The position numbers were made by a program, and so were the translations under genes. Shown here piece by piece: positions 16,767 to 25,592 of a stretch of DNA of 39,383 nucleotides. Numbering within the stretch: the stretch's first letter is position 1; the number at the start of each line of letters is the position of its first letter. Under the pieces are notes generated by a model. The model made no database searches. It saw nothing but the letters and a program-made list of their open reading frames with translations, and had not been told where the DNA came from. Source of the stretch: Kiritimatiellota bacterium. Lineage in GTDB: Bacteria; Verrucomicrobiota; Lentisphaeria; Oligosphaerales; JAADHN01. The stretch covers positions 1 through 39,383 of the forward strand of contig JAADHN010000105.1 in assembly GCA_013151865.1 (NCBI GenBank), written 5' to 3'.

Positions 16767-18917
16767 ATGGAGCCAATGGCCCAACACCGAACCAAATCCG
16801 CCCCGCCTCTGCTGGACGCCATGAACGGCGTCGATGTGGAAGAGCGGTTCATGGCCGCCGCGGACGGCTGTCGGGAAAGCGCTGAGATGCTTTGTCGCGC
16901 GGCGGATGCGGTGCGACCGGCGAGCTTGTCGACATGTCCGGCCCCCGTACGAGAGGCCTGGAACGCAGGGGCGGAACTCTTCTGCGAATCCCTGGAGGTC
17001 ACTGCCGACAATGCCGACTGGGCCTCGGGACTCTATCTGGCGCTGGCGCGAATCGGTGTGGAACTTCCTCTGCTCAGAGATCGTCTGGCCCAGGCGGCCC
17101 GACGTCGTTTTCCCGAATATGCCGATCCGTCCGGCTTGCTCCGTGCCCTGGGCGTTCACAATCGGGAAGTGCCTTTGGCGGAAATCGCCCGACGCTGGCG
17201 CCTTTTCGAAGCCCTGGCCCCGGGACGCAGGTGCTGGCTCCCGGCTCAAGGCTTCGGAGAAATTGCGGGGCTGGATGCGGTCCAGAATGAAGTCGTCATC
17301 GAATTCGCCCGACGTCGCGGCGTTTCGCTCCAAGTTTGCCTCGCGGCCCTCGTGGTGGTCGCGCCCGGCAGTCTTTTTGCCGATCTCCTTGAGAACAAGC
17401 CCCGACCGGAGCCCAAGAAAACCGGCCCCGAAATCCGGGACGAACTGCTCGGGGCACTGATTCCGGCGGGGCGCTTGAGAGAGAAAGACCTCGAAGCCCT
17501 CCTGGTTCCCTCGATATGGACTGCGGCCGAATTCCACGCAAGACTCTACCCCGAAAACGCCACGGACACCGAGGCGACCCCCGAGAGGGACACGGCCGGG
17601 CGCTCGGTGGAACAGGCCCGTGATTTGCAGGAACTCGTGGAGGCTCTGAGGAATGCGGCGTCCGACTGGGCCCCCGGGCCCCGAGAAACCGCCCGAATGG
17701 CCGAACTGCTGCGCAACGGCGCTCGTCGCGACAAGCAGGAGACGCGGATGGTTGAAGCCCTGGCCCGCGTCCAGAGCCTCTGCGCGGACCAAGCCTGGTG
17801 GGCCGATCTGCTGCGGGAATTGAGTGCGTCCGCCTTGTGCTGGCAGGCGGAAGACTCTTTCGTGCGCTTGTCGCTTGGCCTGGCCGGAAAACTCCAGCTC
17901 TCCTGGTTCGAGGCGGTCGTCGGCGCCAGGGGGGCCGAATGGTTCGCGGCCGCGGCCCTCGGATTACCTCTGAAACTCCTCGGTCGTGCTGCGGAAGCCC
18001 TCGCGACCACGGACCGGGAGCACCTTTTGGAGGAAAAGATCCTGGCACAGGCCCGAAGCGGTACCGCCCCGGCCGATGTGCTGGTTTGGCTGTGGCGTAA
18101 AGGCGGCCCAGAGCGGGAGGCGCTCCGCGACCCTTCTCTACTGTTTCGGGCACTCGGCGCGGACACTCGGCGCGGACCGTTCATCGAAGCGCGCAAGGTC
18201 CTCAGAAAACTGCTGGTGGACGATGCCGGATTCCAGCGTTTCATGGTCCGGGACGGGGATGCGGACGCCGCCGGCACGCTCGTCCGTGCCGTGCGGCACA
18301 CCGCCGCCCTGACCCCGGGCGAACGCCAAAGCATCTTGGTGAAACTCGTGCGACTCTACCCGGGACTCAAGAACGTGGTCGAGCAGAAAACCACCGTTGC
18401 CGCCGCACCGACACAGCGGCCGCAAACGTCTTTCCGAAGCTATGAATTGCGACGCCGCGAACTCGAGGAAATCATCAACGTCCGGATTCCCGCGAACAGC
18501 CGGGCCATCGCCCATGCCCGGAGCTACGGCGACCTGCGCGAAAACGCCGAGTACAAAACCGCCAAAGACGAGCAGCGCCAACTCGGCCGACGGCGCACCG
18601 ACCTCGAACAGATGTTGCATGAAACCATGCCGACCGACTTCTCGGATGTCCGTATTCAAAACCGGATCCTGCCCGGCTGCACGGTCGTCCTCGATTGCGG
18701 CCCGCACGGAGAGGAAACATACCATGTACTCGGACTTTGGGACAGCGACCCGGAACGGCGGATTCTCGCCTACGGGACCCCGATGGGCCAAGCCCTGCTC
18801 GGGCTCAGCGTCGGCGATTCCGTCGAACTGCCCGACGGCACGCCGGCCGTGATCCGCGAGATTCGCCCACTGTCGAAAGAATTGCAGGCCTGGGTGCGCG
18901 GGGAAGATCTCCACTGA
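16767..18917 (+). CDS. greA: GreA/GreB-family transcription elongation factor with long N-terminal extension
   Basis: A 716-residue protein from ATG 16767, with GGAG six bases upstream; a longer frame back to 16656 lacks such a site. The C-terminal 155 residues are a GreA module: an N-terminal-type coiled coil (YELRRRELEEIINVRIPANS) with the acidic tip GDLRENAEYKTAKDEQ (Asp589, Glu592), which stimulates transcript cleavage in backtracked RNA polymerase, then the FKBP-like globular domain (TPMGQALLGLSVGDSVELPDG). The first 550 residues are a helical extension rich in Ala, Leu, Arg and Glu, without a recognised domain. Usual GreA is about 158 residues; a 715-residue GreA with a similar layout is known in Chlamydia, supporting a PVC affinity. 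The extension's role is unknown. Confidence 0.85.
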   Translation: MEPMAQHRTKSAPPLLDAMNGVDVEERFMAAADGCRESAEMLCRAADAVRPASLSTCPAPVREAWNAGAELFCESLEVTADNADWASGLYLALARIGVELPLLRDRLAQAARRRFPEYADPSGLLRALGVHNREVPLAEIARRWRLFEALAPGRRCWLPAQGFGEIAGLDAVQNEVVIEFARRRGVSLQVCLAALVVVAPGSLFADLLENKPRPEPKKTGPEIRDELLGALIPAGRLREKDLEALLVPSIWTAAEFHARLYPENATDTEATPERDTAGRSVEQARDLQELVEALRNAASDWAPGPRETARMAELLRNGARRDKQETRMVEALARVQSLCADQAWWADLLRELSASALCWQAEDSFVRLSLGLAGKLQLSWFEAVVGARGAEWFAAAALGLPLKLLGRAAEALATTDREHLLEEKILAQARSGTAPADVLVWLWRKGGPEREALRDPSLLFRALGADTRRGPFIEARKVLRKLLVDDAGFQRFMVRDGDADAAGTLVRAVRHTAALTPGERQSILVKLVRLYPGLKNVVEQKTTVAAAPTQRPQTSFRSYELRRRELEEIINVRIPANSRAIAHARSYGDLRENAEYKTAKDEQRQLGRRRTDLEQMLHETMPTDFSDVRIQNRILPGCTVVLDCGPHGEETYHVLGLWDSDPERRILAYGTPMGQALLGLSVGDSVELPDGTPAVIREIRPLSKELQAWVRGEDLH

Positions 18918-19130
18918 CGGTGTATTGCGCCAACACCGCCCGCCGCCGATTGTTGGACGCGATATAGTGAGACGCGCGGACGTTCTCCACACCGATGGAG
19001 TGGGCCGTGGCGGTATCAAACCCCGCCCCGAGAACGGGGCGTCCCCGGCTTTGTCCAAACGATTCTGCAGCGGCTGACAGTTCGCCTGCGCTGCAGACTG
19101 TCTCGCAGTGATCGGCAACCAACAACAACC

Positions 19131-21023
19131 ATGTGCGGTATCGCAGGCATATTCAGGACCGACGGCGGCCCAGTTTCCGCTGCCGCCCTGCAGCAAATGG
19201 CCGCCGCGATGATGCATCGCGGTCCGGACGCGGGGGGGAGTTGGGTGGGGGACGGGGCCGGTTTGGCCCACCGGCGTCTCGCCATCATCGACATTGCGGG
19301 CGGCAACCAACCCATGGCGAACGAAGACGGCACGGTGTACGTTGTCTTCAACGGCGAAATCTACAACTTCCCGGAACTGCGTCGCCGTCTCGAAATCCGG
19401 GGCCATGTTTTTCGGTCGAACAGCGACACGGAAGTCTTGGTGCATTTGTACGAAGAACACGGCCCGGACATGCCGGCCGAACTCAACGGCATGTTTGCTT
19501 TCGCTGTGATGGACGTATCGCGCCGCCGGCTGCTGCTGGCCCGGGACCGTTTGGGCCAGAAACCCCTGTACTACTTCTTCCGAAACGGACGGCTGGCTTT
19601 CGCGAGCGAACTGTACGCACTGAGCAAAGCCCCCGCTTTTCCGCGGGACATCCGTCCCCAGTCCATTCATGACTATCTGACATTCCAATACGTACCCGAC
19701 CCGCACACTGTCTACTGTGGAGTCCGCAATCTGCCGCCGGGCTCTCTGCTGCTCAGCGCCGCCGATGCTCCCGAACCGCGCGTCAAAAGGTTTTGGCGGC
19801 TCGATTTCCAACGCAAGACCGCCGAGTGCTTCTCCGATTGCGCCGCGCACCTTCGGGAACTCCTCCGCGACGCGGTGCGACGACGCCTCATGGCCGACGT
19901 CCCGCTCGGGGCTTTCCTTTCCGGCGGGATCGATTCGACGATCACGGTCGGACTCATGACCGAGGTGGCCGAACGCCCCATCGACACCTTTTCCATCGGC
20001 TTCCCGGAACCGAAGTACGACGAACGCCGCTTCGCCCAAACGGCCGCGGAACGTTTCCGGACACGGCACCATGTGCGCGTGGTCGACCCCGGGGATTTCG
20101 GGGTCGTCCGCCGTTTGGTCCGTCACTTCGGGGGTCCCTTCTCGGACGCCTCCATGCTGCCCACGTTCCTCCTCGCCGGCTTCACCCGGGAGCACGTCAC
20201 GGTCGCCCTGAGCGGAGACGGTGCGGATGAGCTTTTCGGCGGCTACTACCGCTATGCCGTCATGCACTGGACGCGCCTCTACGATCTGCTCCCCGCCGCG
20301 TTCCGCCAGCCCGCTGTCGCTGTGCTGTTGCGTGCCGCGCCACGCCGGACTGAAGAACGCACCTTTGGCGGCAGGCTGCGCCGCGTGCTCGAATTGGGTG
20401 CGACCCGCACTTTCCCCCGGCGCTACCTTGACCTGATCAGCCGCTTCCCGGAGACGCTCAGAGAGCGCGTTTACGGTCCGGCCCTCTCCCGGGTGGACCT
20501 CGAACCTTCTTATGCGATCATGGACGCCGCCTTCGCCGCGGCCGGCAGCGTCCACGCCGCCGAGCGTGTGTCCGAAGTGGACATCCACACTTACCTACCG
20601 GGCGACATCCTGCAAAAAGTCGACATCGCTTCGATGGCGAACTCGCTTGAAGTGCGCAGTCCTTTCCTTGACCATCGGGTTGCGGAGTTCGCAGCCGCCT
20701 TGCCTTGGCGCTTCAAGCAAGGCCGGGGACAACGCAAGCGCATCCTTCGCGCCGCGTGCGCCGATCTGCTGCCGCCGAGCGTGGCCCGGCGCCCCAAGAT
20801 GGGGTTCGGCGTCCCTTTGGCCCGCTGGTTCCGAGGCGAATGGGAACGCCCTCTTCGAGAACTTCTGCTCGATTCGAGGGCGCGCGCGCGCGGTTTTTTC
20901 CGCACTGACGCTGTGGAAGCGCTCATCCGCGAACACTGCGAAGTCCGCACGGACCACAGCTACGCCCTGTGGGCATTGCTCGTGCTGGAGCTCTGGTTTC
21001 AGGAAGTGCACGACCGTCTGTAG
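19131..21023 (+). CDS. asnB: Asparagine synthetase, glutamine-hydrolysing
   Basis: A 630-residue class II amidotransferase. MCGIAGIF fixes the start, because Cys2 becomes the N-terminal glutaminase nucleophile. The glutaminase domain shows RRLAIID, VVFNGEIYN and SNSDTEVL. The synthetase domain has the PP-loop FLSGGIDST (264-269) that binds ATP, then SGDGADELFGGYYRY and KVDIASMANSLEVRSPFLDHRV, typical of AsnB. It should make asparagine from aspartate, glutamine and ATP; homologues of this length in envelope clusters can instead amidate sugars or surface polymers, which cannot be excluded. There is no Shine-Dalgarno sequence before the ATG (ACAACAACC). Its nitrogen theme fits the PII/GDH block, but it is separated from it by the minus-strand transport cluster. 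Confidence 0.92.
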   Translation: MCGIAGIFRTDGGPVSAAALQQMAAAMMHRGPDAGGSWVGDGAGLAHRRLAIIDIAGGNQPMANEDGTVYVVFNGEIYNFPELRRRLEIRGHVFRSNSDTEVLVHLYEEHGPDMPAELNGMFAFAVMDVSRRRLLLARDRLGQKPLYYFFRNGRLAFASELYALSKAPAFPRDIRPQSIHDYLTFQYVPDPHTVYCGVRNLPPGSLLLSAADAPEPRVKRFWRLDFQRKTAECFSDCAAHLRELLRDAVRRRLMADVPLGAFLSGGIDSTITVGLMTEVAERPIDTFSIGFPEPKYDERRFAQTAAERFRTRHHVRVVDPGDFGVVRRLVRHFGGPFSDASMLPTFLLAGFTREHVTVALSGDGADELFGGYYRYAVMHWTRLYDLLPAAFRQPAVAVLLRAAPRRTEERTFGGRLRRVLELGATRTFPRRYLDLISRFPETLRERVYGPALSRVDLEPSYAIMDAAFAAAGSVHAAERVSEVDIHTYLPGDILQKVDIASMANSLEVRSPFLDHRVAEFAAALPWRFKQGRGQRKRILRAACADLLPPSVARRPKMGFGVPLARWFRGEWERPLRELLLDSRARARGFFRTDAVEALIREHCEVRTDHSYALWALLVLELWFQEVHDRL

Positions 21024-21174
21024 AGGGAGGACAGCTCGGGAGAGCGCGCGTCCGAAAGCGCACAGGGACCGCCCGGGTGGGGAATTGTTTTTTTGCGGGG
21101 GGGACAAACATCGACTCTCGGACCGGACGACAGCCTCAAGGGCTGCGGGGCATCGAAGCACGGTACGGGTCGGG

Positions 21175-22056
21175 TCAGCGGGTTTCGAACGGCCGCGTCA
21201 GGTCCACGCGTCGTCCCACGAGGAGTCGGACGATAAAGAAAACTCCCAGGCAGACGGTCAGCATGATCACGGACAACACGATTCCGGCCTGCAGGTTCTG
21301 CTGCATCATGGTCAAGATCGCCAGCGGCATGGTCTGAGTACGGCCGGGAAAGTTGCCGGCAAACATGATGGTGGCCCCGAATTCCCCCATTGCCCGGGCC
21401 CAGGTAAGCACGAGGCCGGCCAACAGGAGTCTGCGACAGAAGGGCAGCGAAACGCGGAAAAACGTACCGATGGGCCCTGCCCCGAGCGTTCTGGAGGCGT
21501 TCAGAAGATGCGGGGGGACGGTCTCGAACGCACCGATGGCGGTCCTCACGTAGTACGGTGCGGCGACCGCGAACTGGGCCAGGACCACGGCGGCCCGGGT
21601 GAAAGAAAGTTGAATCCCGAACACTGAAAGGTGCCGTCCCAGGAAGCCCTGCCGCCCGAACACCAGCAGCAACGCCACGCCCGCCACGATGGGCGGCAAG
21701 GTAATGGGCAATTCGATGAGCGTTTCGAGGACCCGCCGGCCGGGAAACCGGTTTCTGGCAATCGTGTAGGCCACGGGCGTACCCACCGTAAAAGCCAGAA
21801 ACGTGGTAAACAGACTGGTGGACAGCGAGAGCCCGAGGGCTTGCCCCGCCACGAAGCAGCAGCGGCCGATACGGAGCAACCGCAGGGGCGCATAGCAATA
21901 CAACGCCGCCAGCGGAAGCGTGAGGAAGCCCGCAAAAGAAACCGCCAGCGCCAGCCCGACCCAGAAAAGCCGGGAGCGAGGCTCCGAACGCATAGCGGGG
22001 GCGGCAGGGCCCGACTCGTCGGATCCGCTCTCAGGGGTTGTCAATGGTATATCCAT
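21175..22056 (-). CDS. ModB/TupB-type ABC permease (second in cluster)
   Basis: A 293-residue inner-membrane protein. ATG 22056 overlaps the end of the upstream binding-protein gene by 26 bases and has GAAGGA about 14 bases upstream; ATG 21993 is a weaker alternative. It has about six hydrophobic segments. The binding-protein-dependent permease loop reads TWARAMGEFGATIMFAGNFP, very close to molybdate/tungstate permeases (ModB, WtpB, TupB), and ELPITLPPIVAGVALLLVFG is also typical. It would form the channel for an oxyanion with an ATPase encoded in the same cluster, since no ATPase of its own is present. It is the last gene of the minus-strand series and converges on asnB. Confidence 0.87.
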   Translation of the reverse strand: MDIPLTTPESGSDESGPAAPAMRSEPRSRLFWVGLALAVSFAGFLTLPLAALYCYAPLRLLRIGRCCFVAGQALGLSLSTSLFTTFLAFTVGTPVAYTIARNRFPGRRVLETLIELPITLPPIVAGVALLLVFGRQGFLGRHLSVFGIQLSFTRAAVVLAQFAVAAPYYVRTAIGAFETVPPHLLNASRTLGAGPIGTFFRVSLPFCRRLLLAGLVLTWARAMGEFGATIMFAGNFPGRTQTMPLAILTMMQQNLQAGIVLSVIMLTVCLGVFFIVRLLVGRRVDLTRPFETR

Positions 22057-22915
22057 GCTTGCGAAAAATGTCCTTCCCCTGCGGCCCGGCCAGGAAATCA
22101 ACCAACCGCTGGGCTTCCTGGGGGCGCTTCGAGTACACAATGACGGCGGCCGGAATGTTGACGGGAGTACCGCCCTCGATCAAAACGACATCGAGCAACT
22201 CCGGGGACTGCCGGCCGAATACGGCATAGCCGATGGCCGCATCCACCTCGCCGAGTCGGATCAAGTTGATGATCTGCTGACAATCCGAGGCGTACGTGAC
22301 GATATTGGAACGGACCTTCCCGTAAACGCCGGCTCGCCGAAAAGCGGCCACCGCGATGCGGCCCAAACATACGGAGCCGGGATCGCCGATGGTCAGACGA
22401 AGACCGGGCCGAGCCAGATCCGCCACGGATCGAATCCCGAGAGGATTGCCGGCCGCGACACAAATCGCCGGTACCAAACGGCAGATGACCCGGCGGGTTT
22501 TGGGCAGCACCAGCCCGTCTTTCTCCGCCACGTCCATGTATTCGTTCGATCCCGGCAGGTAAATGTCGCCGAATCGTTCTATCCGCACTTGGTTCAGCAC
22601 GGCCCCCGAACCGCCGAAAGTACACTCGACGGGGGTCCCGTACAGCTTCTCGTAGAGGGCCACCGCTTCGGTTGTCGCCGGCTGGCTCGCCGCACCGGCA
22701 AAGATGACCAGGGCCTTCTTGCTCCGAGGTGCAGGAAGCGGCGCATCCACGGTCCCCTGCGGCTTCTCGCGGGCACAGGAAACGCCCAGGAGCGCCATCG
22801 CCGCCGCCGAGAACAGGCCCTTGCGCCAAGAACGCTCCGGCCGACGTCGCGAGGTTCGGCGGCAGTGAGGCAGCGACGATCCGGCGGCGCGATGATAGGC
22901 GAACTTCACGACCAT
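22031..22915 (-). CDS. ModA-like substrate-binding lipoprotein (third binding protein)
   Basis: A 294-residue protein from ATG 22915, with GGGGAG 11 bases upstream. A long basic n-region leads to MALLGVSC, a lipobox with Cys47. The mature protein has ModA-like features: VIFAGAASQPATTEAVALYE, TFGGSGAVLNQV, GDIYLPGSNEYMDVAE, and the C-terminal LVDFLAGPQGKDIFRKHGYT. It would present an oxyanion, most likely molybdate or tungstate, to the overlapping permease gene behind it. It is clearly paralogous to the first binding protein of the cluster (27348-28178): both share GSG, GD(L/I)Y(L/M)PG and the IF(R/E)KHGY terminus. Phosphate or sulfate binding is less likely given the ModB-type permease. Confidence 0.85.
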   Translation of the reverse strand: MVVKFAYHRAAGSSLPHCRRTSRRRPERSWRKGLFSAAAMALLGVSCAREKPQGTVDAPLPAPRSKKALVIFAGAASQPATTEAVALYEKLYGTPVECTFGGSGAVLNQVRIERFGDIYLPGSNEYMDVAEKDGLVLPKTRRVICRLVPAICVAAGNPLGIRSVADLARPGLRLTIGDPGSVCLGRIAVAAFRRAGVYGKVRSNIVTYASDCQQIINLIRLGEVDAAIGYAVFGRQSPELLDVVLIEGGTPVNIPAAVIVYSKRPQEAQRLVDFLAGPQGKDIFRKHGYTIDNP

Positions 22916-22994
22916 GTTTTTCGGGTCTCCCCATTTGCAGCCGACGTATTCGGAAAACAGAGGCCGACCGGCGCACCGGGACCGAGCGCCCCCG

Positions 22995-23753
22995 TCAGTC
23001 CCACAAGCGGCGGCACACCGGACAATTCGGATCCCGGCGGACCTTCATCTTGCGGAACGTCATGTGGCGCAAGTCCATCAAGAGCATTTCACCGAGAAGG
23101 GGCTGACCGAAGTCGGCCAAGACTTTAATTGCTTCGATGGCCCCGATGCAGGCTGCCGTGCCGGATACACCCCCGAAAACGGGAAACTGCCGCTTCCAGG
23201 CCGGAGGTTTCTCGGGGAACAGGCAGGCCAGGCATGGCGTCCGCCCCGGAATAACTGTGGTGACGTTGGCGTCCATATCGTACATGGCGCACTCGACCAG
23301 GATCTTGCCCTGGGCCACGACTTCCCGGTTCATGAGCAGACGCTCTTCGAACAATGGAGCGGCGTCCAAGACGAGGTCGACGCGCCCGACGAGTTCGGCC
23401 GCATTGCTTTCGTTGATGTTCTCCGGCACACCTTCGATTTCGAGGGTGGGGTTCAATTCCCGCAATCGACGGACAGCAGACTCGACCCGGGGTTTGCCGA
23501 GCCAGTCGTGGGTCATGAGCAATTGCCGATTCAAATCGCTGGGCTTCACATTTCCGGCGTGGGCGATGACCAAACGCCCAACCCCGGCTGCGGCAAGTTC
23601 GTAGGCTGCGGGACTGCCCAACCCCCCGCATCTCGAAATCAAGACGGAAGCTCCTTTCAGTTTCTCCTGCCCGGCCTCGCCGAAGCCGGGCGTCCACATC
23701 TGCCATTCGTATCGCGCTCTATCTTCCGGTGTGAGAGGACGAGGTGTACCCAT
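22995..23753 (-). CDS. MoeB/ThiF/HesA-type adenylyltransferase (E1-like)
   Basis: A 252-residue protein from ATG 23753, with GAGGAA about 12 bases upstream. It has the nucleotide loop RCGGLGSPAAYELAAAGVG (Gly-rich 42-47), SDLNRQ with Arg76, Asp130 in LVLDAAP, and a zinc site made of CLAC (174, 177) and CPVC (244, 247), all as in MoeB. It should adenylate the C-terminal glycine of a small ubiquitin-like carrier, matching the MoaD-like gene immediately upstream. An oddity: where MoeB has LLDFD before the SNLQRQ block, this protein has IAHAGN, so the usual ribose-contacting Asp is His65. It lacks the rhodanese domain of longer MoeB proteins. Context suggests molybdopterin or tungstopterin sulfur transfer. 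Confidence 0.87.
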   Translation of the reverse strand: MGTPRPLTPEDRARYEWQMWTPGFGEAGQEKLKGASVLISRCGGLGSPAAYELAAAGVGRLVIAHAGNVKPSDLNRQLLMTHDWLGKPRVESAVRRLRELNPTLEIEGVPENINESNAAELVGRVDLVLDAAPLFEERLLMNREVVAQGKILVECAMYDMDANVTTVIPGRTPCLACLFPEKPPAWKRQFPVFGGVSGTAACIGAIEAIKVLADFGQPLLGEMLLMDLRHMTFRKMKVRRDPNCPVCRRLWD

Positions 23754-23931
23754 AATGCTGAATTCCTCGTTTTGCTCGTTTTGCTGGATCTTGTCTTGCC
23801 GTGATGGCGTACCGATCTCGGAGCCCTGCCGCCCGGGCGCGAACCGACTGTCGTTGCGGCTTGGTCTCCGCACGTTTCGGAGACGCTCCGTCCCAACGGA
23901 GGGGGCCGGTCCACCGCCGTGCGCCGCGACC

Positions 23932-24213
23932 TCAACCGCCGGCCAAAGGCGCGAGAAACGTGACTTTGGCGGAGTCCGACAGTTCGGGCGGACATTCCCA
24001 ATCCACCTGCTCCTCGCCCACGAATACCAGCGTGCTCGACCGAGGCCGGCCGTCCTCCGCGAGGAGCAGTGCGGCCAATGTGTCTCCGTGGCGGTTCGCA
24101 AGGTGCGCCACCAAGTCACGGACAGTGGCGCCTTGGGCGAGTGTGACGGTTTCGCGGGTGGCCCCCCCCGCCGCACTGCGCATCTGGGCCACGTACTCGA
24201 CTTCGATCTGCAT
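23932..24213 (-). CDS. MoaD/ThiS-family sulfur-carrier protein
   Basis: A 93-residue beta-grasp protein from ATG 24213, with GGGAG ten bases upstream. It ends LAPLAGG, the exposed diglycine needed for adenylation and thiocarboxylation. Internal features fit MoaD: MQIEVEYVAQMRSAAGG, ETVTLAQGATVRDLVAHLA, and VFVGEEQVDW before the final strand KVTFLAPLAGG. The acyl-adenylate would be made by the MoeB-like enzyme encoded 178 bases downstream. MoaD (molybdopterin synthase small subunit), ThiS and related carriers cannot be separated from sequence alone, but neighbouring molybdate/tungstate transporters favour MoaD. No MoaE partner is in the window. Confidence 0.87.
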   Translation of the reverse strand: MQIEVEYVAQMRSAAGGATRETVTLAQGATVRDLVAHLANRHGDTLAALLLAEDGRPRSSTLVFVGEEQVDWECPPELSDSAKVTFLAPLAGG

Positions 24214-24397
24214 GATTTCCGTTCTCCCTTGTTGTCCATTCCCCGGCGACAGCCGGCATGTCGCAGACGGGGCCGGCGTTCGAACGCAGCACAAAACCGG
24301 CGTGCGACATCCCCTTGGGCAGGGGGTTGCGCCGCAACCTCCGTCCGACTTCCAAAGCAGTCGGGCGAGTCTGCCGCCCGACACCGTCTCGAGACGA

Positions 24398-25468
24398 TCA
24401 GGTTCCGCGCGGGAGGGGCGTATCCGAGAACACGTGCAAGTCCTCCGGCGGGATGGCCAACCGAATGCGCCGGCCGGCCGCGATGCCGTGGCGCACCAGT
24501 TCCGGCCGAGTGGCCAGGAAAGTCAGGTCGGGCGGTCCGGCAGTCCGAACCATGAACCCCGCGCCCACATCCTCGACCGACGCCACGTCGGCCGGAAACA
24601 CGTTCACGTCCCGGTCTGCGGCGGCATCGTTGTCCGCCGGACCGATCCGGTCCGCCCGCACGGCCACCCAAACCTGCCCGGCACAGGGCACCGCCGCGCG
24701 CAATTCCAGGCCGTTCACCAAAACGCGACCGGCCCCGCCCACGGCCGTGGCCCGACCGGGGAGGAGGTTTTCCGTTTGCATGAACTCGGCGGCGAACCGG
24801 CAGGCCGGGCGGCGCAAGAGATCGGCGGGGCAGCCGACCTGGAGGATGCGACCGGCCGACATCAACGCCACCCGGTCGGCCAAATGAATCATTTCGTCGA
24901 AATTGTGGCTGATATGAATACAGGTGATCCCCGTCTCGTCGTGAATTCGGCGCAGTTCGCTGCCGATGTTTCGTCGTGTCGCGGCATCGAGTGCGGCCAG
25001 CGGTTCGTCCAGGAGCAGCACTCGAGGCTCGATGGCCAGGGCGCGTCCGAGGGCCACACGCTGCTTTTCTCCGCCGCTCAAATGCACCGGGGAGCGCGCC
25101 AACAGGTGCGTCACGCCCAAAAGCTTCGCCAGGGCGGGAACCCTCGTGGCGATCTCACTGTCCCGACCGCTGACCCGAAGACCGAATTCGAGATTCTCCC
25201 GGACGTTCAGGTGCGGAAAGAGAGCGTAATCCTGAGGGACGTACCCCAATCGGCGTGCCTCTGGCGGCAACCCCGTCACATCCTCGCCGTCCAGCAGTAC
25301 GCGTCCGCTGCTCGGGCGCAGCAGACCGGCGAGGCATTCGAGGAGGACGCTCTTGCCGGCGCCGGTGGGGCCCACCAGAACGAAATACTCGTGCCGGTTC
25401 ACCCGCAAGGACACGTCGTCAAGCACGAACTCTCCCAGGCGAAGACGAATGTTACGGGCTTCGATCAT
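24398..25468 (-). CDS. ModC/WtpC-type ABC transporter ATPase
   Basis: A 356-residue protein from ATG 25468, with GAGG six bases upstream. All nucleotide-binding elements are present: Walker A GPTGAGKS (33-40), Q-loop Gln79, signature LSGGEKQ (130-136), Walker B LLLDEP (Glu155) and switch His188 (HISHNFDE). The C-terminal 110 residues form a TOBE/MOP-like regulatory region (VRADRIGP onward), usual in molybdate and tungstate ATPases. It should energise oxyanion import and is the only ATPase gene in a cluster with two permeases, so it may serve both. The gene order permease, ATPase, carrier, E1 keeps it in one transcription unit, with gaps of 124-184 bases. Confidence 0.9.
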   Translation of the reverse strand: MIEARNIRLRLGEFVLDDVSLRVNRHEYFVLVGPTGAGKSVLLECLAGLLRPSSGRVLLDGEDVTGLPPEARRLGYVPQDYALFPHLNVRENLEFGLRVSGRDSEIATRVPALAKLLGVTHLLARSPVHLSGGEKQRVALGRALAIEPRVLLLDEPLAALDAATRRNIGSELRRIHDETGITCIHISHNFDEMIHLADRVALMSAGRILQVGCPADLLRRPACRFAAEFMQTENLLPGRATAVGGAGRVLVNGLELRAAVPCAGQVWVAVRADRIGPADNDAAADRDVNVFPADVASVEDVGAGFMVRTAGPPDLTFLATRPELVRHGIAAGRRIRLAIPPEDLHVFSDTPLPRGT

Positions 25469-25592
25469 GGACAGCCTCTGCTCAGCGGGTGCTGCGAGCC
25501 GCGGCGCCAAGCGCGAGAACACGGGCCGGGCGTTCCCCCGCCTCAGCCGGACGGTCGGCCGAGGCTGCGAGTTTTCCTGGGCACAACCCGCC

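Noticed and set aside
18138-20588. 816-residue minus-strand frame opposite greA and asnB
   Set aside because: It spans two real plus-strand genes and an intergenic gap and shows no family pattern; long antisense frames are common in GC-rich DNA.
21061-21110. Bidirectional terminator between asnB and the second permease
   Set aside because: A T-run (21088-21094) follows GC-rich sequence, but the possible stem has mismatches and I could not draw a convincing hairpin.
21920-23128. 402-residue plus-strand frame across the binding-protein gene
   Set aside because: A shadow of the ModA-like and permease genes; composition unlike the neighbouring proteins.
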